From: Hanleya hanleyi
Lineage: Eukaryota > Mollusca > Polyplacophora > Lepidopleurida > Hanleyidae
Assembly (NCBI GenBank): GCA_036873755.1
Contig: JAVTVY010045423.1
Location: 1 to 64,000 of the forward strand
Reading direction: 5' to 3'
DNA length: 64,000 nucleotides
A program made the position numbers and the translations under genes. This document shows positions 1-11,640 of this stretch, one piece after another. Under the pieces are notes generated by a model. It searched no databases. It was given only the letters and a program-made list of their open reading frames with translations, and was not told the origin of the DNA. Position 1 is the stretch's first letter; each line of letters starts with the position of its first letter.

Positions 1-738
1 ATCATAAGGTGATCTAGTAAACTCTATCTCACTTTTTGTAAGTTTGGCTTTGTTTTTTAATTATTCAACTTTAAAGACAAATGATCGTAAAATAGTACTT
101 TTTTTCAATTTATTTTAGTAAAATTGCTGTAAAAACAAATCCAGGCAAAAATTTAAATAAATGAGATAAAGTTTACTAGTTCAAGTTGTCCCCTATCAAG
201 GTATACCATCAAAGTTGAAACAAAATCAACAGTTTTCATAAATTTAAATTGAAAAATGGACGCTATTGTTTTCGTTTGAATTAATTTAAATTGGAATAAT
301 TGCTACACAATAGCAGTGTCGGTTATACAAATCATATAGGTGGTGTTCCTACGATATACGCTTTCATAAAATATATAGTTTATTATGATTATCTTGTATA
401 TTTATTGGTACAGAAGACAAATTGTCACGGGGGTGCAAAAACTGCCTCTAAGGGGATAGCTATCCTTGAAGTCCCCGGCCGCGTTGCGGCGGGGGACAGC
501 TAATGAATGGGCATGCATGCAACAGATATAAACAGATAATACAATTAAATAGGATAAGTACGAGTAAATAGTCTAATAAATCAAAACAGATAATAAAAGA
601 AACAATGATTTAAATCTACTGTCCGCGCAATCTACTTTCCCGCGCATGTATTATACGCTATAAACACAACGGATCAAATGTATACAGGTTTGGATTATTG
701 CAACCCATAAATGCAAATAACATATTTAAATACAGATA
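1..738. other. AT-rich intergenic DNA with a GC-rich hairpin
   Basis: No gene is recognisable. A GC-rich island stands out in AT-rich DNA: positions 471-482 and 486-497 can pair in 11 of 12 positions around a 3-nt loop, next to a perfect 12-bp palindrome GGATAGCTATCC at 454-465. From about 700 to 780, a ~50-bp stretch with AACCCATA and TGCAAATAAC is duplicated in tandem, at the truncated 3' end of the Penelope-like element that follows. Confidence 0.5.
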
Positions 739-1018
739 TCAAGATATACAGAATAAAACCCATAGGTGCAAATAACCTATATAATATTTGTTGCAACCGC
801 AACAAATGACCACATAAACCAGATTTCTAGAATTGCAATCCACGTTTGCATTGATTTTGAAAGTGTAGTTGGTTATATGAAATGTATAAGAATTGGCAAT
901 AATGAGGTTTTCGTTACAACATTTACATCGGGCATTTCCACACATGGATGTTGTGTAACTTGGGGGCGTTACAGGGAGAAATTTTGCCCTAGTCAGGATT
1001 CTTTTAGGGTTAGGTGCC
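739..1018 (-). pseudogene. Penelope-like element 1, 3' part: GIY-YIG endonuclease fragment
   Basis: Read on the minus strand, this is the C-terminal endonuclease part of a Penelope-like retroelement. Seen directly: an N-terminal stretch containing NPKRILTRAKF, then a Cys-rich segment (CGNARCKCC), then LVYVVICCGC followed by KYYIG. The last two are the two signature strands of a GIY-YIG nuclease. In the family this domain nicks target DNA for reverse transcription. The frame is open from the GTGCC target duplication at 1014-1018 and stops soon after KYYIG, so most of the nuclease, including downstream catalytic residues, is missing. The reverse transcriptase half lies at 10199-11640, separated by the 9.2-kb insert at 1019-10198. 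The reading frame resumes in phase across that insert once one copy of the duplication is discounted, so the two parts were one gene. Confidence 0.88.
1014..1018. repeat. 5-bp target-site duplication, left copy (GTGCC)
   Basis: GTGCC lies immediately outside the left CACAGTG terminus. The identical GTGCC lies at 10199-10203, immediately outside the right terminus. The interrupted Penelope-like reading frame supports the exact boundary. Confidence 0.9.
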
Positions 1019-1107
1019 CACAGTGTGGGAACGGAAGTGAAGAGAAAGTGTACAGCTTTCGGAAGCTGTAAAGTGTATAGCGAGAGATCAGCTAGCTGTA
1101 AGCAGAA
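1019..1107 (+). repeat. Left terminal inverted repeat
   Basis: Starts CACAGTGTGG. Contains the internal palindrome TACAGCTTTCGGAAGCTGTA, then AAGTGTATAGCG and AGCTAGCTGTA. It matches the reverse complement of 10110-10198 with six mismatches over 89 bp, after which similarity ends abruptly. Confidence 0.92.
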
Positions 1108-2171
1108 ATTGACGACGATGGTGTGTGTCCTACGGTGGGTAATGGTTGTGTTTAGCTCTGTAGGATTACTTACCCCAGTAAAATTGCTGGTATTGAAAGG
1201 TAAGAAATCGGCAGACTACGTCTCCAATTATTAGTTATGAACGGCCTCCTTTATCGACAATATTGTCCATCTCGTCCGTATGGATCATTATAAATAAACG
1301 TCAACGGTTACCCGCCACCCAACTCAAAGCTCAATATTAGTATTATTCGCCAGTTTTGATATGAAGTTCGCATTTCATTCAAGTACTAAGGGGTTGAATA
1401 TTTCAAATATCAACATAGCTGACTGCTGGCTGTCCAGAAATAACCGTACGAGTTAGCGGTTTGGAAGCTACATGAACAGTAGGTGTATGGGACAACTGCA
1501 GACTGAGTGTACAGCTCTCTGCGATTGTATCAAAGTAAAGTGTATGGCAAGGTGCGATGCTATTCGGATAATAACCATTGCATGAAATTCACGTTGTAAC
1601 AAAAAATTTCATTCTGTCACACAATTCCAAGATTTCGGTTATGTCATTCATAACAAGTTTTGTCCATGTAATTTACCGGTCCCTTTCGCTATTCTACCTC
1701 CGTCAACTGCACAATGTGACAATATAAAGAAAAAAATATCGGCACTCCTTTATAATAGGCCGAAGTATAATTCCTTCGCACAGTTTTTATAAATCACTTT
1801 GATCCGTTTGAGACTTAACTTAACAAAAACAAAAAAAACAACAAAAAAACACCCCCAGATCTAATTAGCCAAGTTGACATGGCTTCGTTCGTTCCTACTA
1901 CGCCATGATGCCTTTCAATGAACTTACATGTACACTCCGGGATCAAACCGCTCCATGGGTCATTCGGCTCCATCCGGCAATAAAACAATCCCTCACAGCT
2001 CTCTGTCCATTTGTTTTATCGAGTTCGGCAAAGAGTTTGATTGCCGTAAAGAGCTCATCCGTCTGCAATCAGTCTTCAAACATCAACGACCGGTTGAACT
2101 TCCGCCATTATTTTCGTACGGCCGGTCACGTGATCGCACGATACGTTGCTGATCACGTGACACCTATGAAT
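1108..2171. other. Left interior of TIR element, no gene
   Basis: No coding signal is seen; the reading frames in this stretch (for example 1905-2222) have no recognisable composition or motif. At about 1506-1555 there is a subterminal variant of the TIR core: GTGTACAGCT, a diverged middle, then AAAGTGTATGGC. It may be an extra transposase-binding site. Confidence 0.5.
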
Positions 2172-5100
2172 TTGGTGGCCATCTTTAATTTATGCAAAAT
2201 CATTAATGATCTCTATCTCTGATTCCGTTGAAGTGCTCAATGTAAAATTTGGTATACATCATTGATGCATTAAGAGACTTACGATGAATGACAGATCTGG
2301 TTTCTCTCATTGGGCGGAAATCTTGGCGGCCATCTTTAATTTATTCAAAATCTTTAATGATGTTTATCTCTGACCATTTAAGTGTTCTATACGAAACTTG
2401 GTTTACAGCATCGATGTATGAAGAGACTTGCATTAAGGAATAACCACATTAGTTCCTCTGAGTGGCGGGAAGGATGGGCAGCCATCTTTAATTTATGCAA
2501 AATCATTAATGATTTCTATCTCTGACACTGTTCAAATGCTCAATATAAAATTTGGTATACATTATCGATGCATCAAGAGATTTGTGGAATGAATACCGGT
2601 TTCTTTAATTGGATAGAAACTTTAGGGGTCATTTCTAATTGCAAATTTTTTGATAATCTGTATATTTGTCACTCGACTGCTTGGTGTTCCTGACATCTTA
2701 GTTCAAATTGAATACATTATGAATGGCTGGTGCCCAGAGCTGAGGGGTTTTCAAATGCGCAGCTTCGTATTGTATTGGTAAGTGGGTCCATTGTCTGTAG
2801 ATCTTGCTTGGAATTGGTTTTCATGCCAATCCGCCTCTGGGTCGCGCCACCTGGGGACAAGTTAAAATTGCATCTCCAGACAATAACTTTTGTAAACCTT
2901 CAGGATTCTTTCAAATTTGGTGTGTGGGTACCTTGCCTCAAGATCTGGCTTGAGAATATTTTTCGTGTTGATTCGTATACAGGGGGCACCACCTGAAAGC
3001 TAAGTAAAGTGTTTCCAGACAATAACTTTTGAAAACCTTGACGGATTCATTTCAAATTTGGTGTGTAGGTACCTCACCTCAATTTCTCGTTTGGCATTGT
3101 TTTTCATGCTGACCCACATATAGGTGGTGCCACCTGGAGGCCAATTTTAAATTATATTTCCGGACAATAACTTTTTAACCCTTGACTGAATTTTTTCTAA
3201 GTTTGGTATATGAATACATGTACCTTACCTGAAGGTTTCGCTTGGGATTGTTTTTCTTGTCGATCAGACCATATAGGTGGTGCCACCGGTAGGCCAAGTT
3301 TTTTCTATTTTCAATGTCAAGGAATCTTGCCTCAAGATCTCGGTTGGGATTATTTTTTATGCCTATCTGCCTATACATGGCGCTAACCTGTGGGCCAAGG
3401 TAAAATTGCATTTCCGGACAGTAACTGCACGCTGGACCGAAACGGATGCTTTTAAATTTGGTATGCTGGTACCTTGCCTCAAGGTATCCTATGGGGCCAT
3501 GTTAATTATGTTTTTACTTTCTTCACAAATAATGAATGTTTCCTTTACTAAAGAGGCAAAATGGATGCATTCTCGATCGTATTCGATCGACTGTATCTAG
3601 TTCCTTCAATATTTGGCATATATGCATTCCTTGTGACAAGATGTTGATTGGTATTGTGTTTGAGAAAGATCTTCCTGAAGGTGGCGCCACTAGGGTTCTT
3701 TCCATTATTTTGTGCTGCAACTTTGAAATGCTTTGAAATGTCACTCGAAATTTGGTTTCTGGAAAATAACTTGAGAGCTGCTCATCGAATTCTTGGACCC
3801 AAATTAGGCATGCATATACATTGTACCTTGCCATGAGATGTTGCTTGGGATCCACTTCTGCTTAGAAGGTGACGCCACCTGATGACAAAATCTGGAATTT
3901 GATTTTGGCCAGTAACTTGAGAACTGCATGCATTCTTCTCAAATTTAGTATGCATGTAGCATGCCAGGAGATGTTGCATGGGATTGCCTTTCACTCATTT
4001 GCACTTACAGGTGGTGCCACCTGGTGGCAAAATCCCAAATTTGTCTTCGGGTAATAACATGACATAAGATGTCACTTGAGATTGCGCTTTGCTCACTTGT
4101 GCCTACAGGTAGCACCACGTCCTCATGTCAAAATCTAAATTTGATTTCGTTCATCGGATTCTTCTCCAATTTTGTATGCAGATACCATGCCAGAATATGT
4201 CCCCTGGGCTGTAGTTCGCCTGCTTCTGCATAGGCCTACTGGTGTCGACACCTGGTGGACAAATCTGAAAATTGTTCTGGCAATAATTGACAACGGATTC
4301 TTCTCAATTTGGTATTTATAAGCCCAAAGATGTCGCTTGGGATTGTGTTTCGCACACGTCTTGTGCCTATAAATCTAAATTTGGTTTCCGGGCAATAACT
4401 TGAAGACCCCTCTTCAGATTCTTCCCAAAGTTCGTATGCTGATACATGTACCTAGACTTTACAACTCTCTGTTAAATCAGGATATTTATAATTAACAGAC
4501 AGTGTCAGCATACTATTCCAGCTGTCTCCACTTCAGTGATTGGTCATTCGACCTCGCCATTTTAAACTAATGCGAGCATTTTCATTGGATCACTATTTAT
4601 AGGAGCCACCCCAATCTTCATACACAACAACGTGACTGTCTCAGTTGACTGATGACATAGCGCGGCCTCGTTTTTGATTTCAAAATCTGCCGTCTAACTG
4701 GGAAAATGTTGCTGCATCAGTCGATCATTAGCCCTCCGTAGAAGGGTGCAATACTATAGGCTAATACATGTACCATGCCATGAGATGACGCTTGGGATTG
4801 CATTCCGCCCACTGCACCTACAGATGGCAACACCTGGTGGCAAATTTAAAATTTGGTTTCCGGGCAATAGGTTGAGGATGCCTTCAGCTTCTCGTCAAAT
4901 TTGGGTTGCAGATAATGCCTTGAGATGTCACTTGGAGTTGCTTCGCGGTTACATAATGTCCATGCTTCACTGCATGGAAGCTATATTACAGAAGCAATCA
5001 ACTTTCAGTCAACCGTTCTGAGTTGATCTTAAAACTTGGAAAGGCAGAAAGACCATTCCACATCCAACGCCTATGACGCAGCAATTGGCTCCCTCATGTA

Positions 5101-5386
5101 TATCCCCTGATACCAACAATGCTAAAAAATATTGCTGCCATTTCGGCGGGGGACCTAGCATCCTCTGGCTGCTTGTCATCATAAATTTAAGACTGAACTG
5201 TTATATTTTCTAATTTATACTGTTCCTGTCAAATGGATATCTTCGCTACAGATGTTATTAAATGGTATGCCTTTTTTAGCCTGCAACTTTTTTAGCTTGC
5301 TGAATCTAGAATTTTCCGAGTTGGTTATATATGGTTGGAATAATAATTCATGCAAAAAACTTGTCTTTTGTTTATAGGTGTTCTGT
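2172..5386. repeat. Internal duplication copy A (two tandem-repeat families)
   Basis: This 3.2-kb block is repeated in direct orientation at 6085-8850 with very few differences. From 2172 to about 2640 it holds ~150-bp units with the core GCCATCTTTAATTTATGC. From about 2840 to 4440 it holds diverged units spaced roughly 105-150 bp, each with a palindromic GGTGGTGCCACC core and AATTTGGTATGC and ACCTTGCCTCAAGAT phrases. A ~440-bp stretch (about 4268-4706) has no counterpart in copy B. Its first half continues the unit pattern, so loss from B is more likely than gain in A. No protein is supported. Confidence 0.85.
4525..4605 (+). promoter_or_regulatory. CCAAT/TATA-like block (copy A only)
   Basis: TTCAGTGATTGGT is followed by a second ATTGG and then CTATTTATAG. 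The same 12-bp TTCAGTGATTGG followed by TATTTATA recurs at about 9205-9245. It looks like an RNA polymerase II core promoter, but no coding frame follows, so this is weak. Confidence 0.25.
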
Positions 5387-6084
5387 CTGGTTCTCAAGGT
5401 GACCATGTCCCCACCCCCAGGGTGCCGATCCGCAACCTCTATCTCCCAAACTAGCCCTCGCCCGACCTTCATATATTTTGTTTGAACATATATATCTCCA
5501 ATACATCTCGGCAGAAAGTTGAAATTTGTGTGTAGTCTGCAATATTGGTATAATTCTGCCACCCGTCAATGAATTGCAACCCCAAAAGGCTTCAATTTAT
5601 CAGGCACAGACCCATGTTTTATCCCTCGGCCAATTTTGGCCATGGGGTATTGTCATCGTCTTGTACGTCCGTCTGTCCGTTCGTGAGCGAGATAGCCGGA
5701 AAACCGTTCCGCTGATGAATTCCAAATTTGGTATGCTTATTTACCTAGTCAAGGACCAGAAGCCTATTGAATTGGGACCTGATTGGGTGGAAACCTTGGT
5801 GGCCATCTTTAATTTTATGCAAAATGGATAATGATCCATATCTCGGAAACCATTCAGCTGTTCAATACGAAATTTGATATACATCATCGATACATCAAGC
5901 AACTTTCAACGAATTACCAAACAGGCTTTTCTGATTAGCTGAAAACCCTGGAGGCCATCTTTAATTTATGCGAAATCGATAATGATACATATCTCGGTTA
6001 CCATTCAATTGTTTTATGTGAAAGTTGGTATACATCATCGATATATCCAGATACTTTGAATCGGGACCTGATTGACGGAAAACC
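5387..6084. other. Spacer between duplication copies
   Basis: No gene. From about 5600 the sequence enters diverged ~150-bp units of the GCCATCTTTAATT family (cores near 5793, 5955 and 6091), preceded by a stretch (CCAATTTTGGCCATGGGG, then CGTCCGTCTGTCCGTTCG) of the kind common in invertebrate dispersed repeats. Confidence 0.5.
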
Positions 6085-8850
6085 TTGGTGGCCATCTTTA
6101 ATTTTTGCAAAATCATCAATGATCTCTATCTCTGATTCCGTTGAAGTGCTCAATGTAAAATTTGGTATACATCATTGATGCATTAAGAGACTTACGATGA
6201 ATGACAGATCTGGTTTCTCTCATTGGGCGGAAATTTTGGCGGCCATCTTTAATTTATTCAAAATCTTTAATGATGTTTATCTCTGACCATTTAAGTGTTC
6301 TATACGAAACTTGGTTTACAGCATCGATGTATGAAGAGACTTGCATTAAGGAATAACCACATTAGTTCCTCTGAGTGGCGGGAAGGATGGGCAGCCATCT
6401 TTAATTTATGCAAAATCATTAATGATTTCTATCTCTGACACTGTTCAAATGCTCAATATAAAATTTGGTATACATTATCGATGCATCAAGAGATTTGTGG
6501 AATGAATACCGGTTTCTTTAATTGGATAGAAACCTTAGGGGTCATTTCTAATTGCAAATTTTTTGATAATCTGTATATTTGTCACTCGACTGCTTGGTGT
6601 TCCTGACATCTTAGTTCAAATTGAATACATTATGAATGGCTGGTGCCCAGAGCTGAGGGGTTTTCAAATGCGCAGCTTCGTATTGTATTGGTAAGTGGGT
6701 CCATTGTCTGTAGATCTTGCTTGGAGTTGGTGTTCATGCCAATCCGCCTCTGGGTCGCGCCACCAAGTTAAAATTGCATCTCCAGACAATAACTTTTGTA
6801 AACCTTTAGGATTCTTTCAAATTTGGTGTGTGGGTACCTTGCCTCAAGATCTGGCTTGAGAATATTTTTCGTGTTGATTCGTATACAGGGGGCACCACCT
6901 GAAAGCTAAGTAAAGTGTTTCCAGACAATAACTTTTGAAAACCTTGACGGATTCATTTCAAATTTGGTGTGTAGGTACCTCACCTCAATTTCTCGTTTGG
7001 CATTGTTTTTCATGCTGATCCACATATAGGTGGTGCCACCTGGGGGCCAATTTTAAATTATATTTCCGGACAATAACTTGTTAACCCTTGACTGAATGTT
7101 TTCTAAGTTTGGTATATGAATACATGTACCTTACCTGAAGGTTTCGCTTGGGATTGTTTTTCTTGTCGATCAGACCATAGCTGGTGCCACCGGTAGGCCA
7201 AGTTTTTTCTATTTCCAATGTCAAGGAATCTTGCCTCAAGATCTCGGTTGGGATTATTTTTTATGCCTATCTGCCTATACTTGGCGCTAACCTGTGGGCC
7301 AAGGTAAAATTGCATTTCTGGACAGTAACTGCACGTTGGACCGAAACGGATGCTTTTAAATTTGGTATGCTGGTACCTTGCCTCAAGGTATCCTATGGGG
7401 CCATGTTAATTATGTTTTTACTTTCTTCACAAATAATGAATGTTTCCTTTACTAAAGAGGCAAAATGGATGCATTCTCGATCGTATTCGATTGACTGTAT
7501 CTAGTTCCTTCAATATTTGGCATATATGCATTCCTTGTGACAAGATGTTGATTGGTATTGTGTTTCAGAAAGATCTTCCTGAAGGTGGCGCCACTAGGGT
7601 TCTTTCCATTATTTTGTGCTGCAACTTTGAAATGCTTTGAAATGTCACTCGAAATTTGGTTTCTGGGCAATAACTTGAGAGCTGCTCATCGAATTCTTGG
7701 ACCCAAATTAGGCATGCATATACATTGTACCTTGCCATGAGATGTTGCTTGGGATCCACTTCTGCTTAGAAGGTGATGCCACCTGATGACAAACTCTGGA
7801 ATTTGATTTTGGCCAGAAACTTGAGAACTGCATGCATTCTTCTCAAATTTAGCATGCATGTACCATGCCAGGAGATGTTGCATGGGATTGCCTTTCACTC
7901 ATTTGCACTTACAGGTGGTGCCACCTGGTGGCAAAATCCCAAATTTGTCTTCGGGTAATAACATGACATAAGATGTCACTTGAGATTGCGCTTTGCTCAC
8001 TTGTGCCTACAGGTAGCACCACGTCCTCATGTCAAAATCTAAATTTGATTTCGTTCATCGGATTCTTCTCCAATTTTGTATGCAGATACCATGCCAGAAT
8101 ATGTCCCCTGGGTTGTAGTTCGCCTGCTTCTGTATAGGCCTACTGGTGTCGACACCTGGTGGACAAATCAATGTTGCTGCATCAGTCGATCATTAGCCCT
8201 CCGTAGAAGGGTGCAATACTATAGGCTAATACATGTACCATGCCATGAGATGATGCTTGGGATTGCATTCCGCCCGCTGCACCTACAGATGGCAACACCT
8301 GGTGGCAAATTTAAAATTTGGTTTCCGGGCAATAGGTTGAGGATGCCTTCAGCTTCTCGTCAAATTTGGTTTGCAGATAATGCCTTGAGATGTCACTTGG
8401 AGTTGCTTCGCGGTTACATAATGTCCATGCTTCACTGCATGGAAGCTATATTACAGAAGCAATCAACTTTCAGTCAACCGTTCTGAGTTGATCTTAAAAC
8501 TTGGAAAGGCAGAAAGACCCTTCCACATCCAACGCCTATGAAGCAGCAATTGCCTCCCTCATGTATATCCCCTGAGACCAACAATGCTAAAAAATATTGC
8601 TGCCATTTCGGCGGGGGACCTAGCATCCTCTGGCTGCTTGTCATCATAAATTTAAGACTGAACTGTTATATTTCTAATTTATACTGTTCCTGTCAAATGG
8701 ATATCTTCGCTACAGATGTTATTAAATGGTATGCCTTTTTTAGCCTGCAACTTTTTTAGCTTGCTGAATCTAGAATTTTCCGAGTTGGTTATATATGGTT
8801 GGAATAATAATTCATGCAAAAAACTTGTCTTTTGTTTATAGGTGTTCTGT
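6085..8850. repeat. Internal duplication copy B
   Basis: Direct repeat of 2172-5386. The offset is 3,913 bp at the start and 3,464 bp at the end, because B lacks about 440 bp at position 8168. The same two tandem families appear in the same order. High similarity over the whole length points to a recent event compared with the age of the tandem units. No gene is supported; the apparent frame at 8076-8486 lies wholly in repeat units. Confidence 0.88.
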
Positions 8851-10109
8851 AATTACGATATCCAAGAAGTATGCGCCTGAATCTCAACAACGTGTTGGTC
8901 CATTAATACGTCGTCTTCACAAATCCAGAAGAATCCTAATTCGTCGCAGAGGGTTTACCTCGAAATTTTTTGTGATTTGAATGATTTCTTGAGTCGATGC
9001 CTCTATTATACAATCTCGTACATTTCATCACCCGCTCATGTTTTGAATTAGCTTGTCGGTATCCCTATAGCCCACGGTTTTTGCTTAGACTGTCGATGTC
9101 GATTTCAGCGTGACATCAAAGTAGTTTGGCCAGCGATGAAATTCAAATGTGTCACATCTCTCTTACCATGCAGCGGACTGGCCTAATCAGCTAGCTTAGC
9201 GCGTTCAGTGATTGGTTTGATTTAGAGGAAACTCCTCCATCTATTTATATCCAAAACTGGTATGGTTAACTATCCAAGTCAGTGTATCGTTCCTAACAGA
9301 TCGATCGATACACTGGCTCGCGAGGTTGTATAATAAGTTGGAAAAGATTATTATCACGGACAAGATTTAAAGAGCTTCAACTCGCTCGAAGAATGGTCAA
9401 CAGACCATTCAGTACAATGGTCATTTTGGTCTCCAAGTAGGGCTTCAGGGCTTGATACGATCATCCCATATACGTATGTGGGATGACGTATCCCAGTCGT
9501 TTTTACCGTATATGAGTTTTAAACTGTTTTATAAGGGAAATAGATGAACTAGCACGACTATACACGTGGATGCACAACTAGCAAACTATTAGACACGTCA
9601 GAATATATTGTTCAGAATTGAACCACGTGGAATACGTTAGATGATTCACATCTGTATGCCGTAATATGAACTTACAGATCACAGATGTCTATACACCGTG
9701 ATCACAACGATCTATACACCTCTGATATGGCAACATACAGCTAGCCATACACTACCGTGAAAGAGTCATCTACGAAAATGCAAGAATATCCTGCAAACAG
9801 TGATATAGGTGATCACGGATTTCAACGTGATCATGAAGCTCAAATTCCGTTCTATCGACCATACAATTCTTTTTAGAAAAAAGGAGCGGAAATCTCAACA
9901 AACGATCATCATTTTATTCATGTAGGCGACAATCTGAATTTCCCGGCAATGATCAAAGGTGGAAATGTTTCAATGTTAATGGGCTCTGTTGTAAATATCT
10001 TCCTCGGATGAACTTTACAGACTCATTGGTGAAAGTAATCCGGATGAAATGTCTTTATAATTGTTCAATGATTAAAAATTTACACTCAAACTTACCCGCT
10101 GATCTACTC
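8851..10109. other. Right interior of TIR element, no gene
   Basis: No recognisable gene. Seen: a second TTCAGTGATTGG plus TATTTATA block (about 9205-9245); an imperfect 26-bp palindrome at 9461-9486 (arms TCATCCCA and TGGGATGA); several GTGATCAC-type motifs from 9690 to 9840; and a subterminal TIR-core variant TACAGCTAGCCATACACTA at about 9736-9754. Confidence 0.5.
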
Positions 10110-10198
10110 TTCCGCGTACAGCTAGCCGATCTTTCGCTATACACTTTACAGCTTCCGAAAGCTGTACACTTTCTCTCCACTTCCGTTACCACACTGTG
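10110..10198 (-). repeat. Right terminal inverted repeat
   Basis: Reverse complement of 1019-1107 with six mismatches. It ends in CACTGTG at 10192-10198, followed at once by the right GTGCC target duplication at 10199-10203. Confidence 0.92.
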
Positions 10199-10203
10199 GT
10201 GCC
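10199..10203. repeat. 5-bp target-site duplication, right copy (GTGCC)
   Basis: Identical to 1014-1018. It also forms part of the Penelope-like coding sequence on the minus strand. Confidence 0.9.
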
Positions 10204-11640
10204 TGTCGCTTACCGTTTATTATTCTAGTTTGGTTAAAAGCTGTTTTAAGATGATCATTAGATTCAAGCATAGGTCGGCTGTTGTCAATTACTGGAAAGA
10301 AATTGAAATTATTGGGGTTATGAGTACATACAAAAGATAAAGTGTCTGTGATATTTCTTGGTGTCACTGTTCTGAGCGTTTGTATGTCAATATTCGTGGC
10401 CTTCGTTATCCCAATATCTACAACCTGTGAGGGGTAGTTTCTCTTAATTAAAGATGTTTAAGCTCTGCTAGCCTGGATTGTTGCAACTCCCTATCTGTTA
10501 CAATTGTACAAATTATCTTTGCCAGGGTGAATGGCACTTGATTCTTTGTATGGCGCGGATGACAAGACCTATAATCTAGGTACTCTTTAGTGTCAGTAGA
10601 TTTATAGTATATATCTGTAACAATTTCATTACGTCTACGTGTAACAAGAATGTCAAGGAAAGGGATTTGGTCGCGAGCAGTTTCGATGGTGAAATTGATA
10701 TATAGATCAAGACTATTCAAAGCATTGTAGAGTACTATAATATCTGCTTTCTTTGTGTCCCAAACGATAAAGCAGTCATCTAGGTACCTTTTGAAAAAAA
10801 ATTTAACATATGACTGCTGATTCAATCCAGGGGACTCACCGATAATATTATAGAGCCTGTGCTCCAGATATCCCAACACTAATGCTGCATATGTAGGTGC
10901 AAATTTGGTTCCCATAGCTGCACCAATTTGTTGATGGTAATTTTGATCTCCGAATCCAAATAAGTCGGATGGCGGAAATGATATATTCTGTACTGAAACG
11001 TCAATTGATCTTTTCGGGGTGAAAATTCAACCAAAATTTGACAGCTTCAAGGCCAAGGGTGTGTGTAATATTGCTGTACAGATTTGTAGCATCTATAGGG
11101 TGAAGAAAATTTCTTCATCATTTAGTTGGTCAGGGAGATGGTTTAGAAAATCAATATCATCTCTTACATAGGATGGCACAAACTGGATAAAGAGCTTCAA
11201 AAGAATATCAATGAGGTAACTTAAGCGACTGGTGGGACAAGTGAGTCCGACCACAATTGGTCTAAATTTAAAATCAGTTGGACTGTTCAAACTTATATAT
11301 TCCGAATTCTGCTTTTTTATTACCGATATGATCTCCTCAGATTTGTGTATTTTCGGAAGACCATATAATTGACTAGTTTTCGATTCGAATTTGATATGGT
11401 AGTCTCGTTCAGATTTAGTGTTTGACCAGATTTTTTGTATAAGATTATCTATTTTCTTCGAAATGATATTATCGATATTGTGGTTAATTTTTTCATAAGT
11501 TCCATTTTCGTCCAACATTTCTTCAATTTTTGTCTGATAGTACAACCTATCCATAATAACAATTGCCGACCCCTTATCATCTTCCTCAATAACAATGTTT
11601 TTGTTATTCCAAGACATTTTAATGCTTCTGATTTTGATAA
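10204..11640 (-). pseudogene. Penelope-like element 1, reverse transcriptase part
   Basis: This is the reverse transcriptase of a Penelope-like element, read on the minus strand. In order from the 5' side: KGSAIVIMDRLYY, YGLPKIHK, RPIV and CPTSRLSYLIDILL (11617 to 11093); DATNLYSNITHT (RT motif A, about 11090); FGDQNYHQQIGAAMGTKFAP (about 10960-10900); FKRYLDDCFIVW with the catalytic YLDD; DIYYKSTDTKEYLDY; and a thumb-like stretch ending near 10205. The frame is broken just before motif A (about 11093), by a TGA near 11005, and again near 10965, so it cannot make a full protein. It would have primed and copied element RNA at a nicked target. Its GIY-YIG end is at 739-1018, beyond the 9.2-kb insert. 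Confidence 0.93.

Larger units (their letters stand above)
1019..10198. mobile_element. 9,180-bp TIR element with CACAGTG termini and 5-bp TSD (non-autonomous, Transib/RAG-like ends)
   Basis: The element has inverted termini of about 89 bp with six mismatches, starting CACAGTG at 1019 and ending CACTGTG at 10198, flanked by GTGCC direct repeats. It sits inside the open reading frame of Penelope-like element 1. The 5-bp duplication and CAC-type heptamer match what is known of the Transib/RAG/ProtoRAG group (terminal CACWRTG; CACAGTG is also the vertebrate RSS heptamer). No nonamer-like AT-rich block is obvious 12 or 23 bp inside the heptamer. No transposase-like reading frame is visible. The interior is tandem-repeat DNA with a large internal duplication, so it would have to be mobilised in trans. 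Family assignment is inference; CMC/EnSpm-like or another CAC-ended group is possible. The boundaries are secure. Confidence 0.9.

Noticed and set aside
1019..1060. A full 12- or 23-RSS (heptamer plus nonamer) in the TIR
   Set aside because: The heptamer CACAGTG is exact, but no ACAAAAACC-like nonamer is seen 12 or 23 bp inside on either end.
1905..2222. 105-codon frame in the TIR element as a transposase remnant
   Set aside because: No DDE, zinc or other transposase motif, composition not protein-like, and its 3' part runs into the non-coding tandem units.
8076..8486. 136-codon frame in copy B
   Set aside because: It lies wholly in the GGTGGTGCCACC repeat units. The equivalent stretch in copy A is interrupted by the extra 440 bp, so the frame is incidental.
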